Translations under genes and position numbers: made by a program
Part shown: positions 9,147 through 17,034 of the stretch, one piece after another
How positions within the stretch are numbered: the stretch's first letter is position 1
How the letters are laid out: each line of letters begins with the position of its first letter
Assembly: GCF_018860565.1 (NCBI RefSeq)
Contig: NZ_JAHKPS010000025.1
Location: forward strand, 1 to 64,000
Direction of reading: 5' to 3'
Length of the DNA stretch: 64,000 nt
DNA from: Winogradskyella psychrotolerans
GTDB taxonomy: Bacteria > Bacteroidota > Bacteroidia > Flavobacteriales > Flavobacteriaceae
The notes under the pieces: model-generated
Database searches by the model: none
The model's input: the letters and a program-made list of their open reading frames with translations, nothing else
What the model was told of the DNA's origin: nothing

Positions 9147-10058
9147 TTATTGTTTTACCGTAAATAGCTTTAGCATATTTTTTTGTTTTGGGCTAGGTAC
9201 TTCGGCAATAAACGCATAGTTACCTGGCGTCAGATTTGTTGAAAAATAACCGGTGTTACCTGTTGGCATTTCTTGAATACCTCCTAAAAAAGTGACTCCT
9301 TTAGGAGAAGGTGATATAAAACCTTTTGGGTTGGTCCAATTCATCCAACGATCTAATTCTTCTAAATTGGCTTCGTTACTTAATTTGACTAAATGAATAT
9401 CATGCCCTAAAAAGTGTTCATGTGCTTTTTGATCTGTAAATGTTACGGCAATAGTGTGCTGTCCTTTAGTGTATGACGTATTTGCTGTGATACCATTGGC
9501 ACTAGATATATTGAGATCTATGGTTGGTCGTGGTTTTTCTATTACGCTCTTATGATTTGTAACACGTATTTCTTTAAACATACCCATCACAGAATGAAAC
9601 TTACCATTGGGCATTTTTACATAACATTCCATTAAGTAGTTTCCTGGTTCTAAATATATAGTAGACTCCGAGGTTGTATTGGGCGAGGTTAAACCAATAC
9701 CTCCAGTAAAAACAACGTTAAAAAACCAAGGAGGTAAATTACCAAAGGCGGCGAGACCTTCTTCTGTTTTTCCTTCATTAATCAAGGTCATGCCTTTATC
9801 AAATACAGGAAATACGTCTGCTTTTGTGTCGGCAGCACTTATGCCATCAGGATATTTTTCAAATACTATAAAGTGTGTTTCCTGAGATTGATTTTTGTAG
9901 CTGAATGTATTCCATCCAGAAGGAATAGAATCAACAGTTTGTATTTCCATGTTATTGGTTGTAATTTCTATAACTGGTTTTTTATCTGTTTTGCACCCGT
10001 AGCAGAGCAACAGTAATGGAAGTAAAAAATAATAGAATCGCTTTAAAATAGTATTCAT
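9147..10058 (-). CDS. lipoprotein with two cupredoxin-like domains
   Basis: Predicted lipoprotein of 303 residues with Cys22 in LLLLCYGC. Residues 40-168 look like a cupredoxin fold. His62 (SQETHFIVFEK), Cys145 and His155 (YLMECYVKMPNGKFHSVMGM) and Met158 or Met160 sit in the order of a type 1 copper site. However, the Cys-His spacing of ten is longer than usual, so copper binding is uncertain. Residues 185-303 form a second domain ending TPGNYAFIAEV that parallels PGNYLMECYV but lacks the Cys. Its ATG overlaps the TGA of the 46-residue micro-ORF, suggesting translational coupling. It heads the long lipoprotein operon. Confidence 0.75.
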   Translation of the reverse strand: MNTILKRFYYFLLPLLLLCYGCKTDKKPVIEITTNNMEIQTVDSIPSGWNTFSYKNQSQETHFIVFEKYPDGISAADTKADVFPVFDKGMTLINEGKTEEGLAAFGNLPPWFFNVVFTGGIGLTSPNTTSESTIYLEPGNYLMECYVKMPNGKFHSVMGMFKEIRVTNHKSVIEKPRPTIDLNISSANGITANTSYTKGQHTIAVTFTDQKAHEHFLGHDIHLVKLSNEANLEELDRWMNWTNPKGFISPSPKGVTFLGGIQEMPTGNTGYFSTNLTPGNYAFIAEVPSPKQKNMLKLFTVKQ

Positions 10059-10195
10059 GATTTCTTGATTTTTATAGATTTAACAACATTGCTATTAAGC
10101 ACAACCTTTATAAAATAGTCTCCGCTTTTTAAGTGATCTAAATTGATATATATGTTTTCTGCTTTTTTATTAAGCGTATGTCCTTTTGTTATCAT
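10055..10195 (-). CDS. 46-residue T9SS-tail-like micro-protein (copy B)
   Basis: A short reading frame starting ATG at 10195 and ending TGA at 10055, overlapping the ATG of the cupredoxin-like gene by ATGA. The product ends IYINLDHLKSGDYFIKVVL then VVKSIKIKK. This matches copy A at 12707-12841 (IYLNIDHLKKGNYQLEILL, VIKSIKITK) at roughly half of positions. The pattern (LxxLxxGxYxxxI, KxIKIxK) recalls the last third of a type A T9SS sorting domain. There is no signal peptide and no PNP start of that domain. Conservation between the two copies and the ATGA junction argue it is translated. Role unknown. Confidence 0.7.
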   Translation of the reverse strand: MITKGHTLNKKAENIYINLDHLKSGDYFIKVVLNSNVVKSIKIKKS

Positions 10196-10272
10196 TTTGT
10201 ATTTTTTCAAATAGACAAATCGATTATTAATAACTTTAATACTCTAAAATTAGATCGTTAACTGATAACGGG

Positions 10273-10310
10273 ATTGCACTTATGTAACAAAGTATTGTAC
10301 TTATGTAACA
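10273..10310. promoter_or_regulatory. two 17-bp direct repeats, 21-bp period
   Basis: ATTGCACTTATGTAACA (10273-10289) and ATTGTACTTATGTAACA (10294-10310) differ at one base and are offset by 21 bp, two helical turns. They lie between the stop of the 7-TM hybrid kinase and the 46-residue micro-ORF, upstream of the lipoprotein operon. Spacing and placement fit an operator for an AraC-family output domain, most simply that of the adjacent kinase. Confidence 0.65.
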
Positions 10311-10316
10311 TCGATT

Positions 10317-12602
10317 TTAAGTTGCTTGTTTTAAGGTGTTTGAGGCGAATTCGGTAGGGGTGCAATTGTAAATTGACTTAAAAGATTTTATAAAATAGGA
10401 AGACGTATTGAAACCCGTTTGGTAAGCAATTTCTGAAATTGTACTATCCGATTGTTCTAATAAACTAACCGCGACTTTCATACGTTCTTTTTTAATAAAT
10501 TCTGTAGTAGATAAACCTGTAAGCGATTTCAGTTTTCTGTGTAGTTGCATTCTACTCATTAACATTAAATCACTTAATTGCTTTGATGTAAAATCGGGTT
10601 GTAGTATATTTTCTTTTACAGCTTCTTGTAGTTTTTGAAAAAAATGATCTTCTGTGTGAGAAACATTTATACCATGGAAGTCTAGAGCATTATTTTTACT
10701 GTAATATTTGTGGAGTGTATTTCTGTTAGCAACAATTTGTTGCACTCGTATTTTAAGTTTTTCTACATTAAAAGGTTTTGTGACGTATGCGTCAGCTCCA
10801 GATTTTAAACCTTGTATTTCATTTTTGTCACCAGATTTTGCCGTTAGTAGAATAATAGGTATGTGGCTTGTTTTTATATCTTCTTTTAAGGTGTTGCACA
10901 TATCGATCCCATTTTTAATAGGCATCATTATATCACTAATGATAATATCTGGTATAAGTTTTATAGCTTTTTCTATACCTTCCTTACCATTACAAGCTTC
11001 ATAAAGTTTATAGTCTTCTTTAAAAATAGAGTGAATAAAAGTTCTGATGTCGTTATCATCTTCAACGATTAATAAAATAGGTTTTTGATTATGTTCTATG
11101 TGTGCAGAATTTATGTGTTTTTCTGAATATTTAAGTTCTTCATGTGTTAGATCTAGAATTGGTTGCTGAGAAATTTCTGTAGTACCAAAATAGGAGAGCG
11201 CTAAAGGCAAAGTTACTGTGAACTGAATATCATCAGAATTCATAGTATGTGCTATAATATTACCATGAGATAAAACAGCTAACTCTTTTACTAAGGACAG
11301 TCCTATACCAACACCTTCGTTTAGCTTATTATTTTGGTAATAGCGCTGAAATAATTTTGGAAGTTCATCGTCTTTTAATTTATTCCCATTATTCACTATA
11401 GCAATTGTTATAAAGTTTTCATTTAAGTTAGCATCAAACGTAATTTTACCATTAATAGGGGTGTATTTTATCGCATTAGAAAGTAAGTTGGTAACGATTT
11501 TCTCTATAACATCAGGATCAAACCAAACATCATCCATCGTGTCAATATTGTAAGAGAATTTGATTTGTTTTTCTTGAGCGCTATACTCAAAAGCTTTAAC
11601 TAACTGTTTTAGTAATATTGTAATATTACCTTGCGATACATTGAGCTTTAAATTTCCAGATTCTAATTTTGAAAGGTCTAATAATTGGTTGACTAAATTT
11701 AATAAGCGTTTTGAGTTTCTTTTAATAAGGTTCAATTGCTCCTTATCATCTTCGGAAATATTTGGTTTCGCTAATTGATTTTCAACAGGACCAGAAATTA
11801 GCGTTAATGGGGTTTTAAATTCGTGTGAGATATTATTGTAAAGTTTAGTTTTAAACTCATCTAATTTTTTGATTTTGTCTTTTTCAATTTCAATTAAATT
11901 AAACTTATATCCTAAACCTAAAGAAAAACAAAGCATTTCTAAGAAAACCCCTAGCTGCGATGCATTAAAATTATAGAAACCAAATAAATTATTGGCATGT
12001 ACACCTTGGATATAAACAGCTGTTGAAGCAGAGTACATGCCTAAAATAGTTAGAGAAATAAGGCATATATTACTTACCAAGATGTAATACCTTAGTTTTG
12101 ATTTAATGACAATAAAAGCTCTAATTACAGCATATACGGAATATAAATGAAGCGGAATAAAAATGTAAGATTGGTATTTAATAACGTTTTCTGAGTCTTT
12201 GGTTATAAGCAAATACAAAAAAGTCACTGTTGCTAGCACATACATGAGTACCGTAAACATGTCTACTTCTTTAGAAAATTTTGCATGGTGAGATTTTATT
12301 TCTGCAAAAACATTAATAAATTTCACATACAGACCTGTTAGCAAAAACAATAAGGGTAATAAGAAGCTAAATTCTAGGTCTACATTATCTGTAAATAATC
12401 TTAGCTCTAGCATTAAATCTATTTTTATAAAAAAATAGCCAGCAAATAGAAGAGAATAAATTCCATATAGTAAATAGTCTTTTTTCTTTACTTGAATATA
12501 AACTAATAACATATATAAGCCAATAAATACAAATGCACCTTGAAATAGGAACGTTGTTATAATAGCCTTTATAGCGTCTGTATTTTGAAAAATCTCATTC
12601 AT
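10317..12602 (-). CDS. 7-TM hybrid histidine kinase/response regulator with AraC output
   Basis: One-protein signalling system of 761 residues. Residues 1-235 contain about seven hydrophobic helices, resembling a 7TMR-DISM sensor module without a periplasmic domain. HisKA follows with His260 (NISHEFKTPLTLIS), then HATPase (N-box near 371-380, GVGIGLSL near 430-437). A REC domain with phospho-acceptor Asp557 (IIISDIMMP) and a C-terminal AraC-type HTH (about 650-755) complete it. The cytoplasmic part is clearly paralogous to the 12987-16892 kinase. It probably controls the lipoprotein operon just downstream through the direct repeats at 10273-10310; that is inference from position. Confidence 0.92.
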   Translation of the reverse strand: MNEIFQNTDAIKAIITTFLFQGAFVFIGLYMLLVYIQVKKKDYLLYGIYSLLFAGYFFIKIDLMLELRLFTDNVDLEFSFLLPLLFLLTGLYVKFINVFAEIKSHHAKFSKEVDMFTVLMYVLATVTFLYLLITKDSENVIKYQSYIFIPLHLYSVYAVIRAFIVIKSKLRYYILVSNICLISLTILGMYSASTAVYIQGVHANNLFGFYNFNASQLGVFLEMLCFSLGLGYKFNLIEIEKDKIKKLDEFKTKLYNNISHEFKTPLTLISGPVENQLAKPNISEDDKEQLNLIKRNSKRLLNLVNQLLDLSKLESGNLKLNVSQGNITILLKQLVKAFEYSAQEKQIKFSYNIDTMDDVWFDPDVIEKIVTNLLSNAIKYTPINGKITFDANLNENFITIAIVNNGNKLKDDELPKLFQRYYQNNKLNEGVGIGLSLVKELAVLSHGNIIAHTMNSDDIQFTVTLPLALSYFGTTEISQQPILDLTHEELKYSEKHINSAHIEHNQKPILLIVEDDNDIRTFIHSIFKEDYKLYEACNGKEGIEKAIKLIPDIIISDIMMPIKNGIDMCNTLKEDIKTSHIPIILLTAKSGDKNEIQGLKSGADAYVTKPFNVEKLKIRVQQIVANRNTLHKYYSKNNALDFHGINVSHTEDHFFQKLQEAVKENILQPDFTSKQLSDLMLMSRMQLHRKLKSLTGLSTTEFIKKERMKVAVSLLEQSDSTISEIAYQTGFNTSSYFIKSFKSIYNCTPTEFASNTLKQAT

Positions 12603-12628
12603 TATCAGATTTCGTCTTTTAATAAAAA

Positions 12629-12680
12629 GAAAAGGGAAATAATGACTAACTCAGGATTATTTCAACTTACTTCCCTTTTC
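12629..12680 (-). terminator. long-loop hairpin between micro-ORF A and the second kinase
   Basis: Perfect 10-bp inverted repeat GAAAAGGGAA (12629-12638) and TTCCCTTTTC (12671-12680) with a 32-nt loop, followed on the minus strand by a T-rich stretch (CTTTTTATT). It could be a terminator or attenuator ending the propeller-kinase/micro-ORF transcript just before the ATG of the second kinase at 12602. The long loop makes a classical terminator less certain. Confidence 0.45.
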
Positions 12681-12706
12681 ACAACTGATTAATAGCGCCT
12701 TAAATA

Positions 12707-12841
12707 TTATTTAGTAATCTTGATAGATTTGATGACCTTATTATTTAGTAGAATTTCGAGCTGATAGTTTCCCTTTTTTAAATGGTCTATATTGAGATAT
12801 ATTTTATCATCTTTTGGTTTGTCCTTAATGGGATTTTCCAT
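12707..12841 (-). CDS. 44-residue T9SS-tail-like micro-protein (copy A)
   Basis: A short frame from ATG at 12841 to TAA at 12707, between the propeller kinase (stop at 12987) and the 7-TM kinase (start at 12602). It is a paralogue of copy B at 10055-10195. The C-terminal 33 residues align without gaps (IYLNIDHLKKGNYQLEILL here) and both end in a basic KSIKIxK tail. The N-terminus is charged and shows no signal peptide or membrane helix. It is too short for default gene callers. The paired position behind two related kinases is the main evidence that it is a gene. Confidence 0.65.
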   Translation of the reverse strand: MENPIKDKPKDDKIYLNIDHLKKGNYQLEILLNNKVIKSIKITK

Positions 12842-12910
12842 CTCAAAAAATTCTACTTAGTTAGTGTAGTTGTAAAATTATAGTGAAGCTTGAATACATC
12901 ATATCAATTA

Positions 12911-12958
12911 TGTTTCAAAACATATAACAGGTGTTTCATTGTGTTGAAAGATGTTTGT
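12911..12958. promoter_or_regulatory. degenerate 20-21-bp-period repeats upstream of micro-ORF A
   Basis: TGTTTCA occurs at 12911-12917 and 12932-12938 (21-bp offset), and TGTTTGT at 12952-12958. The first sits in TTATGTTTCA, close to the TTATGTAACA core of the repeats at 10273-10310. The location, between a hybrid kinase stop and a micro-ORF, is the same as in the other cassette. It is a candidate operator and weaker than the other pair. Confidence 0.4.
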
Positions 12959-12986
12959 AATTAACTGATTAATTGCGATATAGTGC

Positions 12987-15900
12987 TTAAGAGATGTATT
13001 CTTTAGGAGTTGTCTTATACGTGTCCTTGAAACATTTTATAAAATAGGAAGGAGAATTAAAACCTATTTGATACGCAATTTCAGATACTGTAGCATCCGA
13101 ATTTTTTAATAATTCGAGCGATAGTTTTAAACGTTGTGAACGAATAAATTCAGTGGTAGATAAACCAAAGATTGCTTTCATCTTTCTATGGAGTTGCGTT
13201 CTGCTCATTTGTAGTTTCTCACTAAACTTTTCACTAGTAAGGTTTGGATCCGTTAGGCATTCGTCTAAGACGTCTTTTATTTTTTGAAGAAAATCGTTTT
13301 CGGTAGAGGTAATGGAAAATTCTGGTGTAATGCTAAAATTTTTACTGAAGTGTTTTTGTAATTGTCGTCTGGTTTCGATTAAATTATCGACTGTCAACTT
13401 TAATTTTTCGCTATTAAAAGGTTTGGTAACGTAGGCATCAGCTCCAGTTTTTAAGCCTGTAATTTCATTAGCGTTACCTACTTTTGCCGTTAATAAGATG
13501 ATTGGAATATGACTTGTAATTTCATCATATTTTAATGCATTACAGAGTTCAATGCCATCTTTCTTTGGCATCATAATGTCGCTTATAATAAGATCTGGCA
13601 TGTGTTTGCGTGCTTTTTCTATACCAGATTCACCATTGGTCGCCTCAATTAAGTAGTAATTTTTTTTGAAATTAGAAACGATAAAAGCACGTATGTCTGG
13701 TTCATCTTCTACAACTAAAATTGTAGGTTTATCGGTAACTAAAATTTCTGAAGCCTCTTGTTCAGTCTCATTAAGAGTCTCTTTAGTGTTCTCAATGATT
13801 TCATCATTACTAAAGGCTTCTTTCTTAATGGGAAGTGTTACTGTAAATTGAATTTTATTGTCATCAATATTATTCGCAATAATACTCCCTTTAGACAAGT
13901 TGACTAAATCTCTAACCAATGCCAGGCCAACACCAACACCATCAGATAATTTGTTGTCTTGGTAGAATCGCTGAAACAGCTTACTCAAGTCTTTTCTGCC
14001 AACGCGATCGCTAGAATTTACTATAGATAAAACCAATACATCATCTTGAAGAATGACATCGAATATAATTTCACTTTCTTTTGGAGCATATTTTACAGCA
14101 TTCGATAATAAGTTTGATGTTACCTTTTCAATAACATCTTTATCAAACCACACTTGTTTTATATCTTGAATATTGCTTTTTATCTTAATATTTTTCTGAT
14201 TGGCTTTATACTGAAAAGCACTAACTATTTGTTTTAACAATACGGTTATGTTGCCCTTAGAGACTCTTAATTTTATTTGCCCCGAATCTAGCATTGAAAG
14301 GTCTAGCATCTGATCTACTAACAATACTAATCTGTCCGTATTTTGCTTTACTAGTTGTAGCTCTTTTTTATCGCTTTTAGAAAGTTCTGGTTTTGATAGT
14401 TGATTTTCTATAGGTCCAGAAATTAGGGTTAGTGGTGTTCTAAATTCGTGAGAAATATTCGTGTATAATTTGGTTTTAAATTCGTCTAACTTTTTAAGTC
14501 GTTTAGTTTCTTCGTGTTCAAACTGAAGTTGCATTTTCATTTGCCAACGCCATTTTAAATAATAATAAAGTGCAAATGCAGATAACAACCCTAAGATTAC
14601 ATAAATAATTTTTGCCAAATTAGTACCATACCAAGGTTTGTTAATGGTAAATGCATATGTTGCAGGTGTATTATTCCAAACACCGTCATAATTACTAGAG
14701 ATAACTTTAAAAGTATAATCGTTAGGAGGAAGGTTGGTGTAATGTGCCGTATTACTATTGCCTGCATTTATCCATTTTTCATCGTAATTCACCAACTGAT
14801 ATTTATAAGAGTTACGCTCAGGTTGTGAAAAATGCAGGCTCGAAAACGTAAAAGTTATAGTGTTTTTATTGAATTTAAATGCTGCATTTTGTTGAAAGGG
14901 GTGGTCTACTGAATAAACTTCAAACTTTGTAATAATAGTTTTAGGTTTTATGGTGTTAAATGTTAATTGGTTTGGGTTAAACCAATTGAGGCCTTCTAAT
15001 CCACCAAAATAAAGATTATCGTTTTTGTCTTTATAGTAGGCACCTGTATTAAATTCTAAAGCTTGTAACCCATCGTAATTGCTATAATTTTCAAATTTAT
15101 TTTTAGTTTGATTGGTGAATTTACTAATGCCATTATTTGTACTTAACCATAAATTCCCATTGTTATCTGGTAAAATTCCATAAATAACATTGTTAGGTAA
15201 ACCATCCGTTGTTGTAAACGTTTCAAAAGTATCGTTTTCAATATGATACTTTTTAAGACCTTTACCATTGGTACCTATCCAAAGAATACCATTGTGGTAG
15301 TACAAAGATTTTATCTTACTATTGATGGTTTTAATATTTACTACGCGATCTAAACCTGTATGTAACTTATACAGACCATTATCGTCACTTCCTATCCATA
15401 ATTCACCATTGTCGCCATTGGTTACGGTTTTTATGTCGTTGGTTGTTAATAAAGAATTACTGGTATTAAATTGCTTAATAATTCCTTTATTTATGTCGAA
15501 TAAAATCAGGCCGTTTCGTTCAGTACAAAGCCAACTTTGTTCATTGTTTTCTCTAACAATTTGCCAAATGGTATAATTGGCTAATTCTGGAAACGACTTA
15601 TAGTTTCCGTTAATATCTCTAATATTTAGACCAAACCCTTGATGTCCAATCCATAAATTATTGTTATTGTTGAGTAGGCTAATAATTCTATCGCTAGCTA
15701 AAGGAGAATTATTGGCAGTGAATGTTTTATGTTCTTTAGTCTTAAAGTTAATGTAGGTTAGGCCTTTTCCGGAGGTGCCAATCCATATATTATCATCTTT
15801 ATCAGTGCTAATACTTCTTACAACATCAACATTTACTGTTTTAGGAACTTGGTTATTGGTTAATACATTAAATTTTATAAGATGTGTATCGTAATAATTA

Positions 15901-16892
15901 GCACCAGCTCCATCAGTACCCAACCATATGATATTTGTTACGTCTTCATACAAACATAAGATGTCATTATATTGAATAGCAAATGGGTTGTCTTTGTTGG
16001 CTTTAAAGTTGGTGAGATTCTGGTTTGTTAGGTCAAGTTTATAAGCTCCATTTCCATAAGTCGCAATCCATAATCTGTTTTCTTTATCAATAAGAAGATC
16101 TTCAATATTTAAGTCTTCTGGAAGATCTTTATGCCGATATTTTACAAACAAATCTGTTTTTTTTTCTCTGTAATATAAACCTTGACCAAAAGTTCCCAAC
16201 CAGATGTTGCCGCTCTTATCTTTTGCTAATGTGCTAAAGTTTGCGTTATTGTGAGAATCTATCAGGATTTCCTTATAAGATGTGTTCTGTTTAAATTCAA
16301 ATACCGAACCAGATGCTGAAACAATTAAGGAATTATGGGTTTCAATAAAATCATAAATAGTTCTTTGTTTATCGTTTTCATTTAAAACCTGAAGCGTGTC
16401 TTTTGTTATTGCATCAATTTTAAATAAGCCGTCGCCATAAGTACCAACATAAGTGTTTAAATTTTTATCTTGAAATATAGAACTGACATTTTTGAAGGTT
16501 GAGATGTACTTAAAATCATCTGTTTTTGAGTTGTAAAGTTCTAGTTTTCCAGAATTAGTAATAATCCATAACTGATTTTGGTTATCATTATAAATCTTAC
16601 CGAGCCTACTAAATGTTGGTCTAGTAATGTCTTCAAAATGTTTGTCGTAGTGTTTAAAACTTCTACCATTATATTTGTTCAGTCCATCTTGTGTTGCAAG
16701 CCATAAATAACCAACACTGTCTTGTGCAATGCTAATAACGCTGCTTTGAGATAAACCATCATTGATGGTTAGACTATCAAATGAAAATGGTTTTTCGTTT
16801 ACAGATTCTTGAGCGTTTGCGAAAAATGAACAAGCAATCAATATACAAATAAAAAGGAAAAAATTAATTATTTTGTAAAGTAAGTAAACCAT
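12987..16892 (-). CDS. hybrid two-component system with periplasmic propeller and AraC output
   Basis: HTCS-type one-protein regulator of 1301 residues. A signal peptide/anchor (about 1-27) precedes many two-component propeller repeats (patterns like SQSSVISIAQDSVGYLWLAT and NLWIGHQGFGL) to about 660. A Y_Y_Y domain (about 680-745) and one membrane helix (AKIIYVILGLLSAFALYYYL) follow. HisKA with His near 814 (NISHEFRTPLTLIS), HATPase, REC with Asp near 1107 (IISDIMMPKKDG) and an AraC HTH end the protein. Such regulators usually sense glycan fragments, but no SusC/D or glycoside hydrolase genes lie nearby, so the ligand is open. Micro-ORF A follows it. Confidence 0.95.
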   Translation of the reverse strand: MVYLLYKIINFFLFICILIACSFFANAQESVNEKPFSFDSLTINDGLSQSSVISIAQDSVGYLWLATQDGLNKYNGRSFKHYDKHFEDITRPTFSRLGKIYNDNQNQLWIITNSGKLELYNSKTDDFKYISTFKNVSSIFQDKNLNTYVGTYGDGLFKIDAITKDTLQVLNENDKQRTIYDFIETHNSLIVSASGSVFEFKQNTSYKEILIDSHNNANFSTLAKDKSGNIWLGTFGQGLYYREKKTDLFVKYRHKDLPEDLNIEDLLIDKENRLWIATYGNGAYKLDLTNQNLTNFKANKDNPFAIQYNDILCLYEDVTNIIWLGTDGAGANYYDTHLIKFNVLTNNQVPKTVNVDVVRSISTDKDDNIWIGTSGKGLTYINFKTKEHKTFTANNSPLASDRIISLLNNNNNLWIGHQGFGLNIRDINGNYKSFPELANYTIWQIVRENNEQSWLCTERNGLILFDINKGIIKQFNTSNSLLTTNDIKTVTNGDNGELWIGSDDNGLYKLHTGLDRVVNIKTINSKIKSLYYHNGILWIGTNGKGLKKYHIENDTFETFTTTDGLPNNVIYGILPDNNGNLWLSTNNGISKFTNQTKNKFENYSNYDGLQALEFNTGAYYKDKNDNLYFGGLEGLNWFNPNQLTFNTIKPKTIITKFEVYSVDHPFQQNAAFKFNKNTITFTFSSLHFSQPERNSYKYQLVNYDEKWINAGNSNTAHYTNLPPNDYTFKVISSNYDGVWNNTPATYAFTINKPWYGTNLAKIIYVILGLLSAFALYYYLKWRWQMKMQLQFEHEETKRLKKLDEFKTKLYTNISHEFRTPLTLISGPIENQLSKPELSKSDKKELQLVKQNTDRLVLLVDQMLDLSMLDSGQIKLRVSKGNITVLLKQIVSAFQYKANQKNIKIKSNIQDIKQVWFDKDVIEKVTSNLLSNAVKYAPKESEIIFDVILQDDVLVLSIVNSSDRVGRKDLSKLFQRFYQDNKLSDGVGVGLALVRDLVNLSKGSIIANNIDDNKIQFTVTLPIKKEAFSNDEIIENTKETLNETEQEASEILVTDKPTILVVEDEPDIRAFIVSNFKKNYYLIEATNGESGIEKARKHMPDLIISDIMMPKKDGIELCNALKYDEITSHIPIILLTAKVGNANEITGLKTGADAYVTKPFNSEKLKLTVDNLIETRRQLQKHFSKNFSITPEFSITSTENDFLQKIKDVLDECLTDPNLTSEKFSEKLQMSRTQLHRKMKAIFGLSTTEFIRSQRLKLSLELLKNSDATVSEIAYQIGFNSPSYFIKCFKDTYKTTPKEYIS

Positions 16893-16982
16893 AAATTAAA
16901 TGACAGTGAATCTTAAAAAGATGCTGTTTAACTTACTAATATAAAGAATTTTAACTTGATATTACAATTTGTGAATAAATGT

Positions 16983-17011
16983 AAAAACCCATCAAAATTT
17001 GATGGGTTTTA
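16983..17011 (-). terminator. terminator of the acyl-CoA dehydrogenase gene
   Basis: Inverted repeat AAAACCCATCAAA/TTTGATGGGTTTT with almost no loop, 24 bp past the stop of the minus-strand acyl-CoA dehydrogenase. On the minus strand it ends in a T-run. Confidence 0.75.
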
Positions 17012-17034
17012 AAATATATATTATGAGTAGTTAT

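Noticed and set aside
12987..16892. A polysaccharide utilisation locus controlled by the propeller kinase
   Set aside because: No SusC, SusD, glycoside hydrolase or sulfatase gene is nearby; the GldJ fold is related to sulfatase-modifying enzymes but is a motility protein.
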